Shown here piece after piece: positions 9,911 through 19,019 of a DNA stretch of 27,370 bases (positions within the stretch are counted from its first letter, which is position 1; every line of letters starts with the position of its first letter). Source of the DNA: Macrocybe gigantea (Eukaryota > Basidiomycota > Agaricomycetes > Agaricales > Callistosporiaceae); contig SJRY01000177.1 of NCBI GenBank assembly GCA_011319805.1, positions 1 through 27,370 of the forward strand, given 5' to 3'. The notes beneath the pieces were generated by a model. It made no database searches. It was not told the origin of the DNA and worked only from the letters and a program-made list of their open reading frames with translations. Made by a program: the position numbers and the translations under genes.

Positions 9911-11876
9911 CTAGGCAGCTAGGCGCCTTGTCTCCTGTAAGAGTTTCCTGACATCTTCAGCAAGCGAGTAACCCTTTTCTGCCTTGTCCACTTTTCGACT
10001 CAACAGCCTGATAGCGTGCTCTTCCACATCCGAGCACCTCTTATCGAACGCAGCTGTTGACTGGTCAGCACGACAATCTTTCTCAAAACTCGGATATCCA
10101 ACGCACCGATTTGTTTATCTTCTTCTGGCTTCATGCTTGAAGCTTGCGGGGATTGGCTGTAGTCAAGAACGTCCTCCGGCGGTGGGCTGACCTCATGCAT
10201 GAGTAAATGTTCTATGACGCTATAGTAAACTCACATCGCCGGATCAATGCCTCAATTTCTGCAACCAGTGACTCCGTCATCTGTAAAATCAATAAGGGAA
10301 TTTGCCCTTGTGGAGATTATACGTACGAGCTGGCCTCTGATTTTGCAGACATTCTGGACCCGACGGCTAAATTCCATCGACTTGATGTTGTTCGAGTTTG
10401 GCTGTGTGGCTATTAGAACTCGAAGATGGTCGACATAGCCTTTCGCAGCCAAAGATTCTTCGTCCAACGATTTCCTCAAAACGACAGACGTAGTCTCGTT
10501 GAACATGTTCATCTGCAAATAACTCGGTCAAAGAACCGGACACAAACGCTGTCTGCGAACTGACAGAGGAGATGAGATGCTCGCACAAATACCCCAACCC
10601 GACAGAGGTGTCTATCAGCTTTTGCAGTTCGCGCTCCTTGTCTTCCTGTACGGTGCCGTTACCGCCGTTGCCTCAGAGAACGAACACGCATCAGACCCAC
10701 GATCTTCGCCTGTTTCTTGTCCAGCTCAGCACTCGATATATGCTCTGGGAGAGCTACCTCCCGAAACTGCATCATTTTCCTCGCCCGCGTCCGCACACGG
10801 TTGATGATCTTCTCTGCCTCTGAGTGATTCTTGCCTAGAACCGTGCGCAGTCTCTGTCGAGCTTCAGGAATCGATGACTGCTTGCTTGCCATCACGCGCG
10901 ATATGCGTGCATGATAAAGGTGCATATTCTATCTTGTAGTCAGAAGGAAGGGAAGTTGGAAGCTGGAACAGAGAAATCAACTTGCCGCCAGGCATCGCGG
11001 ATATGATGGAGGCGAAGTGGCTGCAATGGGCCTAATGTAGATCATTTTCTTGAGGAGGGGGATATCAAGTTTCAATGGCTGACAGTCTCAGAGTCAGCCT
11101 ATAAAATAATAGAAATAAGGGCGAGCGCACCTCTTTTTTGACAGCAGCGATCGTTTGTCTGGACGACTGACAATCAGAAAGCGTCAAAACCGTCCAGAAA
11201 CCCGTTCTTACTGCAATTCACCCAGCATATTTGTCAACCGGTTTAACCTCTCCAAGCGCACCTTTTCCTTTTCCTCTAAAATCTCCAACAGCAGCGCCGT
11301 GCGCCTCCTCTCATGCAACTGCACTCCGAGATTATCCAGTTCGCGTTCTGAGCCATCACACATGAAATCATCACAACTCAAACAATGACAGACAGGAGAG
11401 GACGCACGTGTACCATCCAACTCGATCTGCTTATCCTCTAGCCGCTTCCTGCACTCTTCTGCAGTTTTCCTAGCACTAGAAAGAAGAACGTCCGCACCAT
11501 CTACAGGAGAACGCGTCACATCGTCCGATCTCTTTATGCGCGTATTGCAGCGCGTCTCGCGCCATCTGACACGAGATCAACGGAAAAGGAAGAGATCGAG
11601 TCAACGATGTAACGCTCACCGTTGGATTCTTCCACGCGCAGCGGCAACCTCTTGCCTTCCTCTGACATGGCGGCTCAAAAACAGCAGAGCCTCCGCCAGA
11701 GGTCCACGATACAAACGCTGAAACTCCTCGAACGTGATGCGTGGAGCACCTAGCTGGAGCAGAGCTTCGTAGACGAATTTTGCGGAATCTGAATCGTCTT
11801 CCATCACGTTGGTTGTCGCCAATGGACCATGAGCAGCTCGGGATGAGCGATGTGGAAAGCGCGATGATGAAGCCAT
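9911..11876 (-). CDS. Multi-exon coiled-coil protein, family unrecognised
   Basis: The ATG at 11876 starts MASSSRFPHRSSRAAHGPLA, then a small helical domain (FVYEALLQLGAPRITFEEFQ ... ALLFLSRHVRGRQEVAAARG). Exons 11876-11620, 11565-11408 and 11347-11212 join cleanly and run into Glu/Lys/Arg-rich coiled coil (SSARKTAEECRKRLEDKQIE; ALLLEILEEKEKVRLERLN). Later segments include LGPLQPLRLHHIRDAWRQ (near 11010), ARQRLRTVLGKNHSEAEKII, ERELQKLIDTSVGLGYLCEH, AAKGYVDHLRVLIATQPNSN and, at the end, DKRCSDVEEHAIRLLSRK, with stop at 9911-9913. Some joins after 11160, and near 10675 and 10080, do not keep frame, so the lower half is either damaged or my splicing is incomplete. The N-terminal domain followed by coiled coil is reminiscent of HAUS/augmin-type subunits, but that is only a guess. 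Exon 1 has a decayed copy at 13978-14187. Confidence 0.6.
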
Positions 11877-12074
11877 ATTGACCTTTGGTTTATTTGGCGT
11901 TATGTGCGCGTCCTGATCGCGTTGTTCCTAATAAACTTCTCGAGTGCAACAAAAGGTCGAGACACGTAAACTGGGGATGCATTGGGGACAACTCAAATAC
12001 TGTACAGTGGAGTGGTATATATGAACATGTAGAGTGCAAATCTAGAGCATGAATGTCATTGAAAGTCTTAGCCA

Positions 12075-13592
12075 TCAGTGACTGTTGTTGCGAAGAGAAT
12101 CAATGAAATCCACGACGACCATCATTCCGGTCTGCTCATTGCCCTTGAGAGAGCGCTCGACAACCTTCTTGAGCAAAGATGTAGGCACAACTTGGTGAGC
12201 CACATTATTGCCTTTGGTGCGGATCGAGGAGAAACGTTGCACTAGGAGATGCATCGCAATGTTGTTGTTGATCAGCGTCTCAACGTAGGCAAGGTGTCGA
12301 TACGGATTTAAAAGGGTCCGCGCAGTGATCAAACGGTCATTATCGGACACGGCCGAATGTTGGTTACCGCTATCGAGAGCCACTCGCCACTTCATGGATA
12401 GTGCTGTTATGCTATCTTCATCATAGGTGCCGAAGACGCAGATGACGGCGAGTCCTGCCTGGGCTTGGTCAAGCAGTGACCGGAGACGAATTTGATCCAA
12501 ATAAGAAATGTCCTGTGCCATCGAGTTAAGCCGTATGATATGGGAATAAAGACAGAGAGAGACGTGTATACCTGAGTGATAGACCAGGCTTCGAGGTTCC
12601 CTGTGCGATCCGCCATGTCGTCGACTTGTGCCTGCAACTCCCGCTTCTCGGCGACCAACCTCTTTTGCAGCATTTCACCCTTTTTCGCAAGATCGGATTG
12701 CGCCTTCTCGCGCTCAGCTCGTTCTGTCTGTAGCTGTTGCTCCAGCTTCTCCTGCTTATCTTGCGCGACCTGCCTTTCCCGCTTTCGCTCGTCACGCTCA
12801 GCTTGTATCTCCTTCTCCAACTTCTCCTGCTTATTACGCCCGGATTGTATCTCCTTCTCCAGCTTCTCCTGCGTGACTTGCATCTCCCGCCGAAGCTGCG
12901 CGACCACTGCTTGAAAATCTACATTGGATGGCTGAAAAGAACGCATTAGACTTCCTGGAACCCGACGGAGGGCGACACATACCATTGAACTGGCCACAGC
13001 ACGGGTGTCACTATGACCGATATCGTCTACACAACTGGTCAGCACTGCCCACTTTCATTGAAAAATGACGATTACCCTCATCGCTGGATGCAGCGCCCGT
13101 GTCTTCCGTGACCGGTGTTTCAATTGAAACATTCTTCGATGCTTTCTTCTTCTTCTTATTCTTCTTCTTCTTCTTCTCGGTGACTTTCAAGCCAAAGCGA
13201 TATATTGTTACAAACACGGATGGAATATACCAGTAAAATTTCATACCTGTCGCCTGAAGGTCGGTCATTCTCTGTTGTAGATTAGAGTATTCTTTTGCCA
13301 ACTGGTCAAAGTCTGAACGAATATGATACATCGGATGTTCTTCTGTAACGTTGAGCAGAAATAAACCCTCTTTGCCACGGAGTACGTCGTTGATGACTGT
13401 GTTGTCGTCACATGCCGTCACATCCGCTCGAAGGTAGGGTGTGACACTCCTGACCGAACCCCGGACATTGCGTTGAAAGGCCCGTTCCAATTCATTTGCA
13501 TACACATCCACGACCTGACCGACGGTGTTTCGCTCTTTGGCTTCGATGACGAAGTTTTCAACGATGGGATGGACTCTGATGCGACTAGACAT
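12075..13592 (-). CDS. Intact five-exon protein: globular N domain, poly-Lys linker, coiled coil, C-terminal domain with GNNVAH motif
   Basis: Exons 13592-13247, 13183-13076, 13026-12983, 12931-12572 and 12512-12075 join through GT..AG introns of 49-63 nt and give 431 residues with no frame break. Residues 1-115 look globular (MSSRIRVHPIVENFVIEAKE; VLRGKEGLFLLNV). A Lys-rich linker follows (EKKKKKNKKKKKASK). Then comes about 120 residues of charged heptad coiled coil with repeats such as EKLEKEIQ and EKLEQQLQ. The last 145 residues are a helical domain (LRSLLDQAQAGLAVICVFG ... FSSIRTKGNNVAHQVVP). I do not recognise the family. The Arg...His signature near the end recalls HEPN-type domains, but the spacing (R-x7-H) is longer than the usual R-x4-6-H, so this is only a suggestion. 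It is one of the best-preserved genes in the window. Confidence 0.85.
13145..13177 (-). repeat. CTT/AAG trinucleotide tract coding poly-lysine
   Basis: A run of TTC/CTT triplets on the plus strand encodes the Lys-rich linker of the minus-strand five-exon gene. It is a microsatellite inside coding sequence and therefore likely to vary in length without breaking frame. Confidence 0.8.
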
Positions 13593-13977
13593 GGTGGTGT
13601 AAACGTGTACATGTTTATTATCGATCTGCCCATTTATCAAAAAAACAATAGCGAAATCATTCCCAGCGAACAAGTCCTGGAACCAAACACGGCTGATTTG
13701 CGATTCGATCCCAGAACATATCGGTATCCTCCGGATGCGATCAAGTAAAGTGCAGATCTCCGTGCATGTCCCGCAGCGGTTGAGGGAGGCATTGATAGAG
13801 ACTCGTGCGACACATTACACGAACTGGCTTATCATGGCAGCGAAATAAGTGCTCTCCAATCTCTCCTTCTACAGTGAATCGGAATATTCCAACGACCTTA
13901 GCCTTTCCATGTTCTGGAGCTTCATTGACTCAAATCAATAGAAGACGAATGAGCGCATCACCACAGCATCACATTCA

Positions 13978-14187
13978 CTGTTGGTTCCTGCCGCGTGCAA
14001 CGGCAACCTGTTACCTCCCTTTGACACGCCGGCTCAGCAACAGCAGCGTCTGCGGTGCGTGGCCCGCGCTACAAACGAATGTGATGTGCGGAGCGCCTAG
14101 CTGGAGAAGGGCTCCACATAGTTGCTTGGCGGGTTCTGGATCGCTTTGTATCTCGTTGGCCGCCGCCGATGGACCATGGACAGCTGT
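13978..14187 (-). pseudogene. Decayed partial copy of exon 1 of the 11.9-kb coiled-coil gene
   Basis: The minus strand reads VHGPSAAANEIQSDPEPAK, then GALLQLGAPHITF, LLLLSRRVKGR, a stop, and QVAVARGRN. The intact gene at 11876-11620 reads HGPLATTNVMEDDSDSAK, EALLQLGAPRITFEEF, LLFLSRHVRGR and QEVAAARGR. The nucleotide match extends beyond the coding part: a 20-nt promoter word starting GGTTTATTTGGCG occurs at 11886-11905 and again at 14881-14900. The copy is therefore continued at 14865-14905, beyond the inserted hAT-like element. It lacks an open frame and later exons, so it is a truncated duplicate that has died. Confidence 0.8.
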
Positions 14188-14856
14188 AGAGCTGGGTTAG
14201 ATATTATTCGGCCGACGTTAGTAACGTGAGATACTATCAGCACCTCTTGTGATGTTAAATATCCATGTTAATAACTGTTATATATTCGGATTATGTAATA
14301 AAGTTCTCACGGTGTTACTAACGTGAATTTCAGTATCTAACACGTTACTAACTTGTTACATATAACGGTGGAGTGCGCCAGCGGCGGCACAGCCCACTAC
14401 TTTTTTTTTTTTGAAGAAGGTAATGTATATGATAGGCTAGGTAGAGGCAGTCGAGGTTGCAAGCAAAAGGTAGCGAAGGAGGAAGCATAGTCATTGATAA
14501 CGACTGAAAAGATGCAAAGGCACTTGAAAGTCGTGCATGCAGAAGAGAGCAAGCAAATCTTCCTGGAGGGCCTTGTCCAGGTGTTGGAACAGTAGGCAAA
14601 TGCACCTGGGCTTGATGTGTGTATTTTTCATCCCTGAGACCATTGACATGGAAATCATAGAGTTTTGCTAAATCCACAAGATGCTCTGGAGTCATTGAGC
14701 TCTGTCACGCAGCATTGAACCATCCTAATCAGGAAGAGTATATAACGATATATCACATCCGATTTTTGACCATGTCATGTTAGATATGTTAATAACATGT
14801 TATTTGTATGTTATATATCCATTGTTACTAACAAGTACATAACAAACCCTGCCCTA
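14188..14856. mobile_element. hAT-like non-autonomous transposon (MITE-like), 669 bp
   Basis: The element is flanked by the 8-bp direct repeat GACAGCTG (14180-14187 and 14857-14864), the target-duplication size typical of hAT transposons. Its ends are imperfect inverted repeats: TAGAGCTGGGTTAGATAT on the left and, read from the right end inward, TAGGGCAGGGTTTGTTAT. The subterminal zones are AT-rich and repeat GTTACTAAC-type words in both orientations (14212-14366 and 14790-14850). It carries no transposase; the only open frame (minus, 14695-14348, 115 codons) is not recognised. It lies inside the exon-1 duplicate, which dates it after that duplication. Confidence 0.8.
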
Positions 14857-14905
14857 GACAGCTGCACGATAATGAACCCTGGTTTATTTGGCGTTATGTG
14901 ATCAC

Positions 14906-15199
14906 GTTATTTGTAGCTGTGGTGCTTGCTTATCTGAGCCAAGTTCTTGGCGCTAGAACTTCACTAAGATCAAGGAGAAGAGCCCGGTGTAGCCGCAGAG
15001 CTCTCTGTTGACTTGCATCTCAAATCGCCGCGACAACGCCGGATGTGCTTTGCGCAATACACTCAAAGCGATCTGGGTTAAACGACGACCCGAATCTTGG
15101 CTGATGGACTTGCGTTAACGTTAGCTTTACCTATCTCTCCGATCTGACACGCGCCGCTCGCTCCAGCACTTCACCTCCGTGGCCGAGCGCAGTGACATA
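14906..15199. other. Spacer between the exon-1 duplicate and the pogo-like element
   Basis: No coding frame or repeat that I can identify. Before the pogo-like insertion it would have joined directly to the sequence at 16016 and formed part of the region upstream of the CAP10/GT90 gene. Confidence 0.4.
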
Positions 15200-16013
15200 C
15201 AGTCGAACCTCTCTTATCCCATACCCCTATCAGCCCATACTCTCTTATACCCCATAGGATTTCTCAGTTACCAAGTAGGTATGCAGGAAAACCTGTACCA
15301 TAACCCATAACTCTGTGGTACCCCATAACCCATAGCATTTTGACGGCAAAACCATAGATTTTTAACCATGTAATAAATATAATTTGGTATTGATCTGCCT
15401 TTGATGCTAAAAAAATTATTTAATTCCTTTCAACTCTTCAATAATCATTCGAACCTCACTCCAGCCATAGGTCTGAAGTCACTAGAAGTCCTAAAAAAAG
15501 GGCTGAATATCCTATGGAACTGAATGAAATATTAACCAGCTCCAAGACATGCAGCTTGCTGACGCTGCTTAGCGAGCAGTAGACGTAACCACAATTCAGC
15601 ATTGTTGGCGTAGAGCAGGCATTCTTTCTATCACAAACTCTACCATACCTACCATTCCCACTGTTGAGATCTCATCACTCTTGAATGCCAAAACTGGCCC
15701 TGACCATGAAGATCCGATTACAAATGCTGAAAGCGAGGTCGTGAGGGCTCTTCAAGAATTCATTGCAACTGGAGGACTTCAGGCAAGTAATAGGATGGTT
15801 ATCAAGGTGCTATTGAATCCAGCGGACGAGAAAACGTTCGATCTAGCCTGCCATAGTATCAAAACATCATTTTGACTTTTTTTTTCTGATTTTTTCTGAT
15901 TTTCTTGTAAATTTCAAGACCTACTTTTCATCACTCCTTCGTACTCCATACTCCCTCAAAACCCATAGCCCCCAGGTATGATGGAGGGGTATGGGATAAG
16001 AGAGGTTCGACTG
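15200..16013 (+). mobile_element. pogo/Fot1-like (Tc1-mariner superfamily) deletion-derivative transposon, 814 bp
   Basis: Perfect 29-bp terminal inverted repeats begin CAGTCGAACCTCTCTTATCC on each strand (15200-15228 and 15985-16013). A TA dinucleotide lies directly outside each end (15198-15199 and 16014-16015), as expected for TA-targeting elements. Subterminal CCCATA words recur. Inside is the C-terminal end of a transposase (separate entry), so this is an internally deleted copy unable to move by itself. The perfect inverted repeats suggest recent activity. Confidence 0.9.
15573..15875 (+). pseudogene. C-terminal remnant of a pogo-type DDE transposase
   Basis: The frame is open from 15573 after a TAG and ends at TGA 15873-15875. 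It reads VTTIQHCWRRAGIL near its start. The I-x-x-C-W-x-x-A-G-I-L block is characteristic of the end of pogo/Tigger-like transposases, just after the catalytic DDE domain. A tail of about 85 residues follows (VVRALQEFIATGGLQASNRM). The DNA-binding and catalytic parts are missing. Confidence 0.75.
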
Positions 16014-16078
16014 TACACGCCCATTTACTTGTTCGCTTCTAGTCTCAACTTGCATCACCACGTCTCCCCTTCTTATCT

Positions 16079-17997
16079 ATGCCTACAGGGCGCAGGCTCG
16101 TCAAGATCTTTGCCTTGCCGCCATGTGTCATCGTCCTGCTGCATCTACTTTACTACCGAAAGCTCCTCTACCTAATCATTGGATCCACTTTCGATCTCGC
16201 TGAGAAACCACTGATGACAACGACAACGGCGGCGACATCTAATCCAATGAATGCCCCAGTTTCCCATATCTATCGCGACGACGGCCTGCTGGAGCTCAAC
16301 CCGGACAGCACACACCACCCGATATTTGAGCTGATCGAACAGGCGGAGGAACATTGGAGGCACAAACTGGCGCGGGCGAGCAAGACGCTGAATGAGGCTG
16401 TCCAGGAATACAAAAGACGGTATAACCGACATCCTCCGAAGGGCTTTGATATATGGCAAGCGTGTGATGCGGCTTCGTGTGGACTGCGCCGTTGACCTGC
16501 CGCGAGTAGGTGGAATTATACTGAGGCTCATATCGTTCAGCTTCGCGACGAGTATGATCAGATTTGGCATGACCTCGAGCTGTTCTGGGCGATACGGCCG
16601 GAAGAGCTTCAAAAGATACAATCCCAATCAGACTCTTACACCATAGGCAAAACTACCCACAACGATACTGTCAGACTTCTTAAGACTGCGTTTTCTGACC
16701 CTATGGGTTGGGAAAAAAATTTGTTGTGTGGAGTGGAGGACCTGATTGACCTTTGTGGGAGAATTTCGTACTCACCAACGGAAAGGGAGGTATGTGATCA
16801 TTCTCAGAAACGGGATGGTCAGGTAGTTAGTGCGTAGTTGGTTACATTCGGCATGTTCGAACGACATTTTGGCGTGCCATGTGTGCGCCGCGTGGGTTTC
16901 GTTTAGTTTTGAGTCAAGAGAGAGATCTATTCCAAGTGTTCGTACATGCTGCGTATATAGGGAAAGACGAACTCGAAATAAAAGAATGTAGGTTACCTCA
17001 GCGAGATCCTTCGGGACAACAAAGATGGTCGTGCCAATCAGGAATGACTCGGGAATGCTCGACCATGACTCAGAGATCGATTTATGAACGCGGCTGCTGC
17101 CCCACCAGCGCGGATCATCCGAATATGGGAGTCATTTGACCTACCGTCTGACCTTGTGACTATCTCCATGGACCGTTGGGTGTTCTGAGCTGAAGGGAGA
17201 AAAAAAAGAAAGAACCAAGGTGCGTACTAGGTGTGTACTCTTTTCTACCACACCTTCTGCCAGATGTACTGTACAAGATGGTCTTCCGCCATTCCGTGCT
17301 GTGGGCTCGCTCCATGATAACCCGATGCTGCTTTCTGACTATGAGATCAAGAAAAACTTTTTTTCAACTCCTTGACACCCCATCGAAGGGACAATGTTGG
17401 TTGTACTGCGGTGGATGCGTTTTCTTATCCGCTGATAGCTTTCTTAACCAGATGTCAATGTTGACTCACTGCAGTCTAGAGAAAGGCTCGACTGATTCTC
17501 CGCATGTGCACCATCATCACCTGCACATCAAGCAGCAGTCAACTGCAGCATAGCACCCTCCAATCGCAAGTGTTTCGTCTATGACCACAAAAAGACCATG
17601 GACTCCTAATTCCCTCATTTTGAAAGCGATGATTTATCTATAATGGTACGCCCGTTGACGATGATGACGGAGCAATATAACCCCCGGTCCTCAGGTTCTT
17701 AGACCGCGTCGAGCCGTGAGTGCATCACATGCCCGTGCAAGTGGACTATACGACGTCCTTGTGTTCTTCCGAGGAGGCTTGTATGGTGAGAGCGCGCATG
17801 AGGATCTTGCGAAGAAAATCGCCTCTGAAGGACGCGTATGGAGCAAATCGTTTTGGAGGAGGAGGGAAGATTTAACTGCGTATCTGTTCAGGTTGATTGG
17901 CATCGCTCTGCACAGGTCCGCTGCGACGGCAGAGATAGTGCGAGCTCTGTACCACAGTCGTAATCGTCCATGGTGGGCACTTCTTAACGATTACTGA
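16079..17997 (+). pseudogene. CAP10 / GT90-family glycosyltransferase, decayed
   Basis: CAP10-type proteins are type II membrane glycosyltransferases of the secretory pathway. The ATG at 16079 starts MPTGRRLVKIFALPPCVIVL, a signal anchor. Then come HIYRDDGLLELNPDS, HPIFELIEQAEEHW, EAVQEYKRRYNRHPPKGFDI, WNYTEAHIVQLRDEYDQIWH, ELFWAIRPEELQKIQS and GWEKNLLCGVEDLIDL. A probable GC-AG intron (16456-16509) removes a TGA and restores the W-W-N block. About 480 bases (16790-17270) of unrelated sequence interrupt the frame. LPPFRAVGSLHDNPMLLSDY, NVGCTAVDAFSYPLIAFLTR (with a one-base slip), NSLILKAMIY and VLVFFRGGLYGESAHEDLAK then follow, ending at TGA 17995-17997. Most of the catalytic middle between 17450 and 17600 is missing. 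Family firm; it cannot make a full enzyme. Confidence 0.82.
16456..16509 (+). other. Probable GC-AG intron in the CAP10-like gene
   Basis: The 54-nt segment begins GCAAGCG and ends GAGTAG, with a TTGACCT branch-like word 19 bases before the end. Its removal joins tg|g tgg aat to give W-W-N, as in the family, and removes an in-frame TGA (16493-16495). No GT donor at a suitable place does this. Confidence 0.65.
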
Positions 17998-19019
17998 ACC
18001 CATCCATAGTTTGTGAAGGAACTCTCCGCCGATGCGCTATGCGTATTTCTTTTTGACTGCATTCTATATTAGCTAGAATTATCTTGTGCATACTGTACAA
18101 GGTAAACTGAAAGCAAGCACGACAGCTGCTAGAGAGCAGGAAAGGAAGGCTTAAGAACTCCACAACACTTTGCGTATACACATACAGAGAGATCACCTGA
18201 CCGCATGACCGTGCGCATTTGCGGCTATATTTGCGATATACTCTTGCCAGCCGTCGGTCCTGTCACAAGGAAGAAAAGACACTGCTGCGGCTGGTAGCAG
18301 GAACCGTGGAAAAAACCAATTAAGTTACATGTCTACTTTTTATTCGGGTTTTTCCACAAGAGCAACCCTAGAAAAATAAAACATTGTTTTAGGGGATAAA
18401 TGTAGGAGAAATAAAAATTGTCATGAAAATTTTTCCCAAGAAAAAATATGATATTGATTAATAGGTCAGGATATGCAATAAATGTTTGACAGTAAAAGTA
18501 GATATAATGCCGGTTTCTACCTTAGCTTATTCTAGAAGAAAAATGAGTAAATAAATAGATCCTTTTTCTGCGCGAAAAATAGAATAAAAAAAATGACTAC
18601 ATTATCTGCGCGATACAGCTCAAGATAAAGAAATCACGTCACTCATCGCGTCGATGGAAGGCGCGATGAGCGTCTCCCAAGCGAGTCGATGAGCGTTGCT
18701 TGCCTTGCCATGCAAGCGGCTGAGGGTCTCTGTCAGCGCTTCCTTTCTAAATGCTATCGTGCAGCGCGCATGTGCGTCAGTCGTCTATGCACGCGCAGCT
18801 GGGGGCATATCAATAGGTAGACAGCTGTAGGAATAATTATACCGTCGGTAGGCGCCCCTTCCTAGCATGTGACTATGCCAAGATGCGCGATGGTAGGGCG
18901 TGCCAGTTTTGGAGATAGTGACCATTTAAGTTAGTTTAATTCCCATCTTGGGTTGTCGGAAACGTAGACGCGCGTGACTCGAACTCATTGCTGCGGCCGC
19001 TTTTCTGATTCCTGATCCC
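17998..19019. other. Long intergenic spacer with AT-rich core
   Basis: From about 18300 to 18620 the sequence is strongly AT-rich; on either side it is ordinary. I find no gene. Short hairpins occur at 18306-18357 and around 18644-18672 (CTCATCGCG...CGCGATGAG). The last 200 bases are upstream of the six-Cys gene starting at 19020 and may hold its promoter. Confidence 0.4.
18306..18357. repeat. Inverted repeat (stem-loop)
   Basis: GTGGAAAAAACC (18306-18317) pairs with GGGTTTTTCCAC (18346-18357) with one mismatch, leaving a loop of 28 bases. It sits at the left edge of the AT-rich block and could be one end of an unrecognised element; I found no partner end. Confidence 0.55.

Noticed and set aside
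12576..12914. Plus-strand Cys/Ser-rich frame
   Set aside because: It is the antisense of the coiled-coil exon of the five-exon gene; the repeated composition follows from the Glu/Lys/Arg codons on the other strand.
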